A stretch of 33,473 nucleotides of DNA from CAYFUR01 sp964346275 (GTDB lineage: Bacteria > Sumerlaeota > Sumerlaeia > SLMS01), in NCBI GenBank assembly GCA_964346275.1, contig CAYFUR010000039.1, forward strand, positions 1-33,473. Direction: 5' to 3'. Numbering within the stretch: the first letter of the stretch is position 1; each line of letters begins with the position of its first letter. Positions 1 through 8,903 of this stretch are shown here, one piece after another. A program made the translations under genes and the position numbers. The notes below the pieces were generated by a model that saw only the letters and a list, made by a program, of their open reading frames with translations, made no database searches and had not been told where the DNA came from.

Positions 1-1358
1 CCCTCGAGGCCACGCACGTCTTCAAACTCGAATTTCTCCAATGTCTCCCCGGTGATCAGGTCCTGGGCCGTGCGAAGAGCGGCCTCCATCACGCCGCCGG
101 TTGCGCCAAAGATTGTTCCAGCACCGCTGTAACCACCCAGGATATGATCGCATTCTTCCTCCGGAAGGTTCACAAAGTCGATCCCCGCCTGCTTGATCAT
201 GCGAGCCAACTCGCGGGTGGTGAGCGAGACATCCACGTCCTGATAGCCCGATGCCGCCATGGAATCGCTGCGATGAATTTCGTATTTTTTCGCTGTGCAG
301 GGCATAATGGAAATCATGCGCATGCGGGCCGGATCGATTTTCTGGTTTTCCGCATAGTATGTCTTTGTCAGGACGCCGACGATCTCGTGGGGGGACTTAC
401 AGGTGGAAAAGTGGTCGATCATATCGGGCCAGAATTTTTCCATAAAGTCCACCCAGGCGGGACAACAACTCGTAATGAGCGGCAGCTCTCCCTGGCCATG
501 AACAAAGCGCTGAATGAATTCGTTTGCCTCTTCGACAATGGTGACGTCTGCCCCGAAATTTGTATCGAAGACAGCATCGAACCCCATGCGGCGCAGCGCG
601 GTATAAAGCCGGCCAGTCATATTAGCTCCCGGTGGCAAGCCAAAGAGTTCGCCAATCGCGACTCGGACTGAAGGGGCAATTTGCACAGCCGTATAGATAT
701 CCGAGTCTTCCAGCGCCTCCCAAACCTTCGACGTTTCGTCGTATTCGACGATGGCGCCCGTCGGGCAATGAGCGGAGCATTGGCCGCAGCTCACGCAGGG
801 GGAATCGCCGAGGGAAACTCCGGCCGCGGCGATGGTGGTCTGGATACCCCGATCGACGAAACACAGCGCGTGAACATTCTGCATTTCCTGGCAGACCTGG
901 ACACAGCGGCCACATGTAATGCACTTCCGCGGGTCGATGGTCAGAACCCCGGTCGAGTTGTCCAGCTCCATGTCGGGCACCAGGCAGGGCAGCTCGTCCC
1001 AGCGGATGCCGAAGTTCGCGGACAGCGTCTGCAGTTCACACATCTGGTTGCGGCCGCAGGTGAGGCATTCATTGGGGTGCTTGGACATGATCAGCTCGAT
1101 TACCGAGCGGCGCACTCCGACGATTTCCGGGTCGTGGGTTGTGATTTCCATGCCTTGCTCGATGGGCGTACAGCAGGCCCGGGGCATCTTGGCCATGCCC
1201 TCAACCTTAACGATGCAGATGCCACAGGCCGCTGTCGGATCGAGATCCGCGTGCTTGCAAAGCATGGGGATCTGGATCTGCACGGTCCGCGCGGCCTCGA
1301 GAATCGTGGCCCCTTCTTGAACTTCAACGTCTATACCATTAATCTTGGCCTGAATCAT
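1..1358 (-). CDS. hydA: [FeFe]-hydrogenase catalytic subunit, set 2 (HydA-like, 3' end cut by window edge)
   Basis: Catalytic subunit that makes or oxidises H2 in a soluble NADH-linked complex. Reading from ATG at 1358, 452 codons are visible before the window edge. Domains in order: plant-type 2Fe-2S (Cys34, 45, 48, 62); His-ligated 4Fe-4S, H-x3-C-x2-C-x5-C (His94, Cys98, 101, 107); two 4Fe-4S ferredoxin motifs (Cys146-156 and Cys188-198); then the H-cluster domain with L1 TSCCPAW (Cys298, Cys299) and L2 MPCTAKKYE (Cys354). The third H-cluster motif and the C-terminus lie outside the window. It begins 34 bp after the NuoF-like gene, with AGGA a few bases before ATG. The TSCCPAW and STCKSPH sequences look like the trimeric HydABC (group A3-type) enzymes. 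That subgroup assignment is from memory; the hydrogenase call is certain. Confidence 0.96.
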   Translation of the reverse strand, partial: MIQAKINGIDVEVQEGATILEAARTVQIQIPMLCKHADLDPTAACGICIVKVEGMAKMPRACCTPIEQGMEITTHDPEIVGVRRSVIELIMSKHPNECLTCGRNQMCELQTLSANFGIRWDELPCLVPDMELDNSTGVLTIDPRKCITCGRCVQVCQEMQNVHALCFVDRGIQTTIAAAGVSLGDSPCVSCGQCSAHCPTGAIVEYDETSKVWEALEDSDIYTAVQIAPSVRVAIGELFGLPPGANMTGRLYTALRRMGFDAVFDTNFGADVTIVEEANEFIQRFVHGQGELPLITSCCPAWVDFMEKFWPDMIDHFSTCKSPHEIVGVLTKTYYAENQKIDPARMRMISIMPCTAKKYEIHRSDSMAASGYQDVDVSLTTRELARMIKQAGIDFVNLPEEECDHILGGYSGAGTIFGATGGVMEAALRTAQDLITGETLEKFEFEDVRGLE

Positions 1359-1392
1359 CTTCCTGTCATTCCTTCCGGATTGGTCGTCGGAG

Positions 1393-3045
<1,653 letters not shown>

Positions 3046-3047
3046 GA

Positions 3048-3524
3048 TCAGCCCTCCTCCCGGCAGTTTTCAATGATCTCACGAATGTCCTGCGCCGTGA
3101 TTTTGCTGTGGGTCACGCCGTTTACAACCATGACTGGCGCCAGGCCGCAACATCCAACGCAGCGCACGGACTGGAGGTGAAAGAGCCCGTCTTCCGTAGT
3201 CTGCCCTTCATCAATGCCCAGTTCGTCCTTCAGGACGCCGAGAAGATCCTTGGTTCCTTTCAGATAGCAGGCCGTGCCCATACAAATGGAAATAATATAT
3301 TTCCCCGGCGCTTCCAGTTTGAAGTAGTTATAGAATGTCACAACCTCGTAGATTCGCGCGAGGGGCACATCCATCAACTGGGCAAGCTGGAGGGAAACAT
3401 CCCGGGGGACGTAGCCGTAGCGGTTCTGGATTTCGTGGAGCGCCATAATCAGGCTGCCCCGTTTGTTTTGCCATTTCTTAACGGTCCGGCTGATATCCGG
3501 GACCTTGGCGACTTCTGTTGCCAT
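3048..3524 (-). CDS. hydC: NuoE-like 2Fe-2S hydrogenase subunit, set 2 (HydC-like)
   Basis: Small 2Fe-2S electron-transfer subunit (158 aa) of the NADH-linked hydrogenase, homologous to complex I NuoE. An N-terminal helical part (ALHEIQNRYGYVPRDV) leads into a thioredoxin-like domain. Its cluster ligands are visible as C-x4-C (ICMGTACYLKG) and C-x3-C (RCVGCCGLAP). Length is normal for the family. The start at ATG 3524 is supported by GAAAGGGGAA just upstream. It is first in the nuoE-nuoF-hydA order of set 2 and follows a 339-bp spacer without an obvious promoter, so the second trimer may be read from its own weak promoter or by read-through from set 1. Confidence 0.94.
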   Translation of the reverse strand: MATEVAKVPDISRTVKKWQNKRGSLIMALHEIQNRYGYVPRDVSLQLAQLMDVPLARIYEVVTFYNYFKLEAPGKYIISICMGTACYLKGTKDLLGVLKDELGIDEGQTTEDGLFHLQSVRCVGCCGLAPVMVVNGVTHSKITAQDIREIIENCREEG

Positions 3525-3863
3525 TCAAAGTTCCCCTTTCCTGCGTCCCTGCCACCTGGGCGGCATAGCGTCTTTCTCGATCGGGCGAAACAACGCGGCG
3601 TTCCCGTTCGCCATGGCGTTGTGAGCTCCAATTTCTTTGCTTTCTGAGATTCATTTTCTCCGCCGGTTTGGACCGTCGCAACGGGAATCGGGCCTCTTTG
3701 ACAGAATTCGCGAAAAAAGCCCTTCTCATTCCCCGTATAGACAATAATAAAGCAGCTGGCCGTCCTCCTTTCTGATCAACTCTGGATAGCAGAAGCCCCT
3801 CGCAATCCATACTGGATCGCTCGGGAAAGCTGGTAATAAGGCCTCTGATTGCCCTGCTCTCCC
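3525..3863. other. 339-bp spacer between prepilin-like gene and hydrogenase set 2
   Basis: No convincing gene. On the minus strand it holds an AGGAGG-like sequence (AAAGGAGG, about 3752-3759) with no start codon at the right distance. It also has an AT-rich patch (TTTATTATTGTCTATA, about 3737-3752) and an imperfect 7-bp hairpin with a CCAA loop (3661-3678, one mismatch). No Rex-like palindrome such as those at 8662 and 8733 is present. An Arg-rich 129-codon frame runs through it from 3867 (see rejected items). It may be a 5' leader or promoter region for the second hydrogenase trimer, but nothing here proves it. Confidence 0.5.
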
Positions 3864-4472
3864 TCATGGCATCACGCGCTGGCTTCGCGTGATGTCCCCA
3901 TTGGAAATCGTGCCATTCGTCGGATCGTAAACAAGATCGGAGGCGAGGTCCAGCCGATCGAGATCCGGTCCGGCGCCTGAGAGAATCCAGGGCCCATAGA
4001 TCGCTTTTTTCACATCGATCACGGGCGGTGGCGAGGGACTCATGACATGTTTGAACTGGTTCAGATTTGTGTAGAAGTAACGGGCATAGAAGGCCCGCCA
4101 GGAGGGTATGGGAGCTCTTTCACGATCCACAAAGGGATCCTTGAAAATGACTGTCAGATAAGCGACCGGTGTCGTCAGCCGTTCATTGAGGAATTTGTGA
4201 GCCGGCGGCCCGGAAGGAGAGGCATGGGGATTCTGAATCGTTCCATTGGCATTCAGCACACCAGCAAGCGGGTATCCGTTGTGGTCCACCGCATAGGATT
4301 CAATACCCGTCATCATGGTGCGCATATCGGCGGCCACCCGGCTGACTTTCGAGCGTGTTTGAGCCTCGAGGAAATTCGGGACAGCGATCGCCGCGAGAAT
4401 CGCAATGATGGCGACAACGATCAAAAGCTCGATGAGCGTAAAGGCGGAGTTCTTGCCAAACGGGGACTGCAT
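3864..4472 (-). CDS. prepilin-like protein with N-terminal methylation motif (GspG/PilE type)
   Basis: Type IV pilin or type II pseudopilin-like protein (202 aa) that would be processed by prepilin peptidase and packed through its N-terminal helix in the inner membrane. Residues 1-10 are a short leader ending in Ala. The motif FTLIELLIVVAIIAILA follows, with the conserved Glu at mature position 5, and the hydrophobic helix runs on to PNFLEAQ. The C-terminal globular part ends with DPTNGTISNGDITRSQ, a tail I have seen in prepilin-like proteins of Planctomycetes-like phyla. Its ATG overlaps the hydrogenase stop codon (TAATG), so it is in the same transcript and probably coupled translationally. 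Why a pilin-like gene sits between two hydrogenase trimers is unknown. No assembly genes are present in the window. Confidence 0.88.
   Translation of the reverse strand: MQSPFGKNSAFTLIELLIVVAIIAILAAIAVPNFLEAQTRSKVSRVAADMRTMMTGIESYAVDHNGYPLAGVLNANGTIQNPHASPSGPPAHKFLNERLTTPVAYLTVIFKDPFVDRERAPIPSWRAFYARYFYTNLNQFKHVMSPSPPPVIDVKKAIYGPWILSGAGPDLDRLDLASDLVYDPTNGTISNGDITRSQRVMP
3871..3893. other. hairpin at end of prepilin-like gene
   Basis: Perfect 8-bp inverted repeat (ATCACGCG / CGCGTGAT) around a 7-nt loop, inside the last codons of the prepilin-like gene. No T-tract follows on the minus strand, so it is not a clear intrinsic terminator. It could slow decay or processing of the mRNA between the two hydrogenase sets. 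Confidence 0.4.
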
Positions 4473-6190
4473 TAAAACGGCTGCCTTTCGACGTAGTGGG
4501 TGTGCAGGAGGTGGTGTGACTTTTCTCCCAGCGGCTGGCCCAGATAGGTCTCATAGAGTTCTTTGACTGCTGGGTTTTCGTGAGACCGTCTATACGGAAG
4601 CGAAGCATCCTCTTCATAGAGGGAGGAAGCCCGCCGGGCCCGGTACTCCATCTGAAACCCAAGGGGCTGCCCTCCCCCGCCGATGCATCCGCCAGGACAG
4701 GCCATGATTTCGATGAAGTGGTAGGGCGACGTGCCTTCGCGAATCTGCTGGACCAGCCTCCGGGCATTCCCGAGACCATGGGCGACGGCAACGTTGAGAT
4801 CGATGCCATTGACATGAAGACTCGCCTCGCGGACTCCGTCCATACCGCGCACCGGCTTGACGTCGAGGTCTTCCAGCTCTTTCTCCGTGACAAGCTTATA
4901 GGCGGTGCGGATGGCTGCTTCCATGACCCCGCCGGTGGCGCCGAAAATCGTCCCTGCCCCGGAATACATGCCCATGAGCGGATCAGGTGCTTCCTCGCCC
5001 AGTTCGGCAAAGTTCAGTCCGGCGGCGCGAATCATCGAAGCCAGCTCGCGCGTCGTCAGAACGTAATCAACGTCCTGGAATCCACTGTCGCACATCTCCG
5101 GCCTCTGGGCCTCATACTTTTTGGCGGTGCAGGGCATGACAGAGACGGAAACGATTCTGGCGGGATCGATACCCGCGCGTTCCGCATAATAAGTCTTCGC
5201 CAGGGCGCCAAACATTTGCTGGGGCGATTTGCAGGAGCTGATATGTTCACGGATGTCGGGGAAGAAGTGCTCCATGAATTTAATCCATCCCGGGCTGCAG
5301 GATGTGATCATGGGAAGGACTCCAGCGTTTTGAATACGGTGAACGAGTTCCGATCCTTCCTCCATAATGGTCAGATCCGCCGAAAAGTTCGTATCGAATA
5401 CCCGATCAAATCCCAGACGCCGGAGCGCCGCGTGCATCTTCCCCGGCGACAGTGTGCCGACCGGCATGCCGAGAGCCTCGCCGATGGAAACACGGATCGC
5501 CGGCGCTTCCTGCACCACGACGTGCTTCTCCGGATCGTAAATCGCATCCCAAACCTGCTCGACCGCTGATTTCTCGCTCAGGGCGCCCACCGGGCAGACG
5601 TGTATACACTGGCCACAATTCGTGCATTGAACGGAGCCCAGCCCCTGCTCTTCATAAGTGGAGACGAGCGTGTTGGCTCCACGGTTCACAAACCCGACTG
5701 CGTGAACGCTTTGCACGTCCGCGCAAACCCGGATGCACCGTCCGCAGAGGATGCACTTGTTCGGATCGCGCACGATCGACGGGCTGGTGCGATCGATCGC
5801 ATGAATCGCCTCCACCGTGTCGAAGCGCGAAGATTCCACGCCCATCTGGTGCGCCAGGGCGAGGAGTTCGCAGGACTGGTTTCGGACGCAGGACTTGCAG
5901 TCCGCGGCGTGGCTCGCCATGAGCAATTCGATGATAAGGCGGCGCGCCCGCCGCACGCGCGGCGAACTCGTACGCACCACCATGCCCTCGGAAACAGGCC
6001 GGAGACAGGACGGCGAGAGGCGAGGCTCGCCTTGCACCTCGACGACGCAAACCCGGCAGGCGCCGTAGGGCTTGAGCTCTTCCATGTAGCAAAGCCTTGG
6101 CACTTCGACTTGCGCCTCGCGGGCCGCCTGGATGATAGACGTTCCCTCGGGAACAGAAACGGCAACCCCGTCAACGGTGAGCGAGATCAT
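4472..6190 (-). CDS. [FeFe]-hydrogenase catalytic subunit, set 1 (HndD/HydA-like, complete)
   Basis: Complete catalytic subunit (572 aa) of a soluble NAD(P)H-linked [FeFe]-hydrogenase. Domains: 2Fe-2S (Cys34, 45, 48, 62); His-type 4Fe-4S (His94, Cys98, 101, 107); two 4Fe-4S ferredoxin motifs (Cys146-156, Cys189-199); H-cluster L1 TSCSPGW (Cys298, Ser299), L2 MPCTAKKYE (Cys354) and L3 ACPGGCIGGGGQP. It ends in the small-subunit-like tail (YETYLGQPLGEKSHHLLHTHY) without any C-terminal ferredoxin extension. The L1 motif has Ser where set 2 has Cys. Start ATGA overlaps the stop of the NuoF-like gene; the stop TAATG overlaps the prepilin-like start. HndD-like by overall look; the direction of catalysis in the cell cannot be told. 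Confidence 0.97.
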   Translation of the reverse strand: MISLTVDGVAVSVPEGTSIIQAAREAQVEVPRLCYMEELKPYGACRVCVVEVQGEPRLSPSCLRPVSEGMVVRTSSPRVRRARRLIIELLMASHAADCKSCVRNQSCELLALAHQMGVESSRFDTVEAIHAIDRTSPSIVRDPNKCILCGRCIRVCADVQSVHAVGFVNRGANTLVSTYEEQGLGSVQCTNCGQCIHVCPVGALSEKSAVEQVWDAIYDPEKHVVVQEAPAIRVSIGEALGMPVGTLSPGKMHAALRRLGFDRVFDTNFSADLTIMEEGSELVHRIQNAGVLPMITSCSPGWIKFMEHFFPDIREHISSCKSPQQMFGALAKTYYAERAGIDPARIVSVSVMPCTAKKYEAQRPEMCDSGFQDVDYVLTTRELASMIRAAGLNFAELGEEAPDPLMGMYSGAGTIFGATGGVMEAAIRTAYKLVTEKELEDLDVKPVRGMDGVREASLHVNGIDLNVAVAHGLGNARRLVQQIREGTSPYHFIEIMACPGGCIGGGGQPLGFQMEYRARRASSLYEEDASLPYRRSHENPAVKELYETYLGQPLGEKSHHLLHTHYVERQPF

Positions 6191-7434
6191 GAGGGCGCTC
6201 CTTCCCGCATTGTGCGGTGCGCGAATTCATCCGGGAAAAGCCGGATCGCGCTTGTCACCACATTCATGGCTGACTGTCCAAGGCCGCAGCGCGCCGTATC
6301 CACCAGCACGTCCCCCAGTTCAAGCAGCAGGTCGAGATCTCCAGGATGGGCCTGCCCGTCGAGGATCCGGACGAGAATATCCCGCGTCCGCAGCGTGCCT
6401 TCCCGGCAGGGCGTGCACTGGCCGCAGGATTCATCGATGAAATATTCAATGGTATTGCGCGCGGCCTCGACCATGTCCGTCTTGTCGTTCATGACGATCA
6501 CCGCTCCCGAGCCAAGCATGGAACCCGCGGCCTTCAAGCTCTCGATGTCCAGCCGGACGTCCTCGCTGGCCAGCAGGCTGGATGCGACTCCACCGGGAAG
6601 GGCCGCCTTGAACCGGCCGCCTTTCACCCCCTCGCCATGTTTCTCGATGAGATAGCGAAGCGTGATTCCCATAGCCGTCTCATAAACGCCGGGTTTGTTG
6701 ACGTGGCCGGAGAGGCAGAAGAGCTTGGGGCCGCGGGATTGGGCAGGGCCGATCGAGGCATACCATTCCCCGCCCCGCTCGATAATCAGGGGAATGTTGC
6801 AGAGAGTTTCCACATTATTGATCACCGTCGGCCTCGACCGGAATCCGGCGTTGGTGGGAAAGGGCGGCTTCTCCCGGGGGTTGGCCCGTTTTCCTTCCAT
6901 GGAATTAAACAAGGCCGTTTCATCACCGCAAATATACGCACCCGCCCCGACATACATCTCGACGTCGAAATCATATCGGGATCCGAGAATGTTCTTCCCC
7001 AGATAGCCTTGATCCCGGGCCTGGAAAACGGCCTTTTCCAGGCGCTCGATTTCCTCAAAATATTCGCCGCGTATATAAATATAGCCCTGGGAGGCGCCGA
7101 TGGCATGGCCAGCGATCGCCATGGATTCCAGCACCGCGTGGGGATCGTGGCGGAGAAGAACGCGATCCTTGAACGTTCCGGGCTCGCCCTCGTCCGCGTT
7201 GCAAATCACATATTTGGTCTCGCCATCGGCGGCGCGGGTGAAGTCCCACTTCACACCGGTCGGGAAGCCGGCCCCTCCCCGGCCGCGAAGCTCCGACCGC
7301 TTGACCTCCTCGATGACCTCGTCGGGAGTCATGGAAAGCGCCTTGCGCAGCGCCTGGTAGGCCCCATGTTCCAGCGCAATGCTGATATCCCGGTCGCACC
7401 CCTTGTCGAGACGGCGTGTCAAAAGCGGTTCCAT
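6187..7434 (-). CDS. NuoF-like NADH-binding hydrogenase subunit, set 1
   Basis: FMN/NADH-binding subunit (415 aa) close in size to complex I NuoF and lacking both the HndB-like N-terminal domain and any C-terminal ferredoxin domain. Visible motifs: RGRGGAGFPTGVKW (FMN/NADH loop), CNADEGEPGTFKDR, GAGAYICGDETAL, and the 4Fe-4S site SCGQCTPC with a distant CGLG. It overlaps the NuoE-like gene (TGATG) at its start and the hydrogenase catalytic gene (ATGA) at its end, so the three are one translational unit. It would pass electrons between NADH and the [FeFe] subunit. The absence of a full nuo operon rules out respiratory complex I here. Confidence 0.94.
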   Translation of the reverse strand: MEPLLTRRLDKGCDRDISIALEHGAYQALRKALSMTPDEVIEEVKRSELRGRGGAGFPTGVKWDFTRAADGETKYVICNADEGEPGTFKDRVLLRHDPHAVLESMAIAGHAIGASQGYIYIRGEYFEEIERLEKAVFQARDQGYLGKNILGSRYDFDVEMYVGAGAYICGDETALFNSMEGKRANPREKPPFPTNAGFRSRPTVINNVETLCNIPLIIERGGEWYASIGPAQSRGPKLFCLSGHVNKPGVYETAMGITLRYLIEKHGEGVKGGRFKAALPGGVASSLLASEDVRLDIESLKAAGSMLGSGAVIVMNDKTDMVEAARNTIEYFIDESCGQCTPCREGTLRTRDILVRILDGQAHPGDLDLLLELGDVLVDTARCGLGQSAMNVVTSAIRLFPDEFAHRTMREGAPS

Positions 7435-7904
7435 CAGGACACCTCCCTTTCCTTCAGTTCGAGGAGAAGAGAGCGAGCCTCGCGGGTAGTCAGCGGGCCA
7501 TGGACATGGTCATTGACCAGCATCGCCGGGGCACGGTCGCAGAGCCCCAGGCACCCGACAACCTCCAGTGAAAACAGGCCGTCCGGCGACGTCTCCCCCG
7601 GCCTCAGGCCGGCCACATCGCCAATCACGCGAAGCAGCCCCTCGGCTTCATTCAGATGACAGGGAAGGGAGGAACACACCCGGATCGCATACTTTCCCTG
7701 GCCGCGCGTCGACAGCATGCCGTAGAAAGAGATCACGCCGTATATATCCAAAGGCGCGATGGACAGTTCAGCGGAGAGATGCTGCACAACGTCCCGCGGA
7801 ATACAGCCGTAATTCCTCTGGGCCACTTTCAGGGCAGGAAGCAATGCCTCCTGGGAATGCCCGAAATGGGAAAAGACTTCCTCGAACTGATCTTGCAGAA
7901 TCAT
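7434..7904 (-). CDS. NuoE-like 2Fe-2S hydrogenase subunit, set 1
   Basis: Thioredoxin-like 2Fe-2S subunit (156 aa) of the first NADH-linked hydrogenase. Cluster ligands appear as C-x4-C (RVCSSLPCHL) and C-x3-C (GCLGLCDRAP). The N-terminal helical region (ALKVAQRNYGCIPRDV) is typical of NuoE/HndA. ATG 7904 has GAGGG nine bases upstream. The stop overlaps the NuoF start. It follows the membrane-protein gene by about 150 bp that hold a strong GC-rich hairpin. Confidence 0.93.
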   Translation of the reverse strand: MILQDQFEEVFSHFGHSQEALLPALKVAQRNYGCIPRDVVQHLSAELSIAPLDIYGVISFYGMLSTRGQGKYAIRVCSSLPCHLNEAEGLLRVIGDVAGLRPGETSPDGLFSLEVVGCLGLCDRAPAMLVNDHVHGPLTTREARSLLLELKEREVS

Positions 7905-8025
7905 CGCGCAAGGCCCTCGCTTTCCGTCGGAAGTGGCCGGGCGATCATGATGTCGAGACGTGGAGTTCCTCTTGCCGTTTTTGATTCATCTGCGAGTGGG
8001 CGAAGGCTGCCCGTCCGATGCGAGC

Positions 8026-8049
8026 GCGCCCCCGCCGGAGCGGGGGCGC
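8026..8049. other. strong GC hairpin between membrane-protein gene and hydrogenase set 1
   Basis: Perfect 10-bp GC stem (GCGCCCCCGC / GCGGGGGCGC) with a CGGA loop, starting just downstream of the membrane-protein stop (minus strand). No T-run follows in the minus-strand direction, so a classical intrinsic terminator is unlikely. It could be an RNA-stability or processing element that sets different levels for the upstream gene and the hydrogenase genes. Confidence 0.6.
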
Positions 8050-8056
8050 CTTGGGC

Positions 8057-8626
8057 TCAAGCCTCGCGGGGAATGGAGAGCCGGTAGACCCAGCCCAGTG
8101 GCCATGCGGCCAGCCCGCCCAGCATGACCGTCAGAAGCTGGAGCGGAACCATGGCGATGAGAAGCTCCATGGGCAGCAGTCCGGCAAGGACCAAGAGCGC
8201 TGTCCCGGCGCCGATCAAGACCGTCTTGCTCGCGCCTGCTGCTAACAGCGTCGTGGCGAATCCCCAATTCCCCACGACGTGGAGCCGCTTGAAAAAGAAG
8301 ACGAGCGCGGCATTTCCTGACCAGATAACAGGCATCAGGAAGAGCAGCCCCACAAACACCGATTCGCCGAAGAGCATCCCGCCAGCCACGGCCGCGACGG
8401 CCGGCAACACGATCAGGGGGAGCAGCTTGGTCCAAGAGCGCACGTTCGTCCCGGCGACAATGAGCGCAAAGTTGACGACGCTGCCCACAAGGAGCTGGGG
8501 ATGCTGAAGCACCAGCGGCAAAGCAATCGCCAGTGCGGCGAGGGCGGCGAACTCAGCCTTTTCAACCGTTTCCCGGGTGGCAAAAAGGCGCGAATCCGCG
8601 AGTTGGGTGAGTGTGAGGCGTGCCAT
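8057..8626 (-). CDS. small polytopic membrane protein leading the hydrogenase operon (ECF S-component-like)
   Basis: Hydrophobic protein of 189 aa with about five or six membrane segments (from about residue 25 to the end) and a cytoplasmic N-terminus. Start chosen at ATG 8626, which has AAGGGGAAAG just before it; an upstream in-frame GTG falls inside an operator. It resembles, from memory, a family of small membrane proteins found beside [FeFe]-hydrogenase genes and sometimes mislabelled 'iron hydrogenase', with a layout like the substrate-binding S-components of ECF transporters. It carries no cluster or haem motif (no Cys-rich or CxxCH sequence). As first gene behind two Rex-like operators it is probably co-regulated with the hydrogenases. 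Function unknown. Confidence 0.8.
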   Translation of the reverse strand: MARLTLTQLADSRLFATRETVEKAEFAALAALAIALPLVLQHPQLLVGSVVNFALIVAGTNVRSWTKLLPLIVLPAVAAVAGGMLFGESVFVGLLFLMPVIWSGNAALVFFFKRLHVVGNWGFATTLLAAGASKTVLIGAGTALLVLAGLLPMELLIAMVPLQLLTVMLGGLAAWPLGWVYRLSIPREA

Positions 8627-8661
8627 GGGACTTTCCCCTTTGTCTTTGCAGTGTCCGAAGT

Positions 8662-8679
8662 TTGTGATTTTCTTCACAA
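8662..8679. promoter_or_regulatory. Rex-like operator, proximal
   Basis: TTGTGATTTTCTTCACAA matches the Rex consensus TTGTGAA-N4-TTCACAA at 13 of 14 positions. It lies 36-53 bp before the ATG at 8626. The sequence also fits TGTGA-N6-TCACA (CRP/FNR-family half-sites), so the protein is inferred from context: NADH-linked hydrogenases are classic Rex targets. Confidence 0.72.
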
Positions 8680-8732
8680 TCTTTGGCGAAAATGAGACAT
8701 CACCTTCTGCTCGTGTCTTTCATTTACCAAGT

Positions 8733-8750
8733 TTGTGATTTATTTCACAA
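8733..8750. promoter_or_regulatory. Rex-like operator, distal
   Basis: TTGTGATTTATTTCACAA, again 13 of 14 to TTGTGAA-N4-TTCACAA, and symmetrical for one more base on each side. Its centre is 71 bp from that of the proximal site, close to seven helical turns, so two repressor dimers could sit on the same DNA face. It lies 107-124 bp before the first gene. Confidence 0.72.
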
Positions 8751-8903
8751 AGTAAGGCCGCGATACCTCTTCGTTCACGTCACCGGCAAACTAACCAATC
8801 CATTCCCGTATTGCAATAAGAAAATGTATTGAAAAGTATCCCGATGGAGTTAGTTGATAAAAATGCACAGTTCAGCGCCCCCCTCAACGCCTGCAAAGCG
8901 ACC

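Noticed and set aside
3478..3867. 129-codon minus-strand frame through the spacer before hydrogenase set 2, with its ATG overlapping the prepilin-like stop (ATGA)
   Set aside because: Product is very Arg-rich and without recognisable domain or hydrophobic core, it overlaps the NuoE-like start by 47 bp in another frame, and it lacks a ribosome-binding site at its start. Coupling by overlap alone is not enough.
4472..7904. NuoE/NuoF genes as part of respiratory complex I
   Set aside because: They are fused into a unit with an [FeFe]-hydrogenase gene and no other nuo genes are present.
8662..8750. CRP- or FNR-type sites
   Set aside because: TGTGA-N6-TCACA does fit, so this is not excluded, but the full 18-bp match to the Rex pattern and the NADH-linked hydrogenase context make Rex the better call. 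FNR (TTGAT-N4-ATCAA) does not fit.
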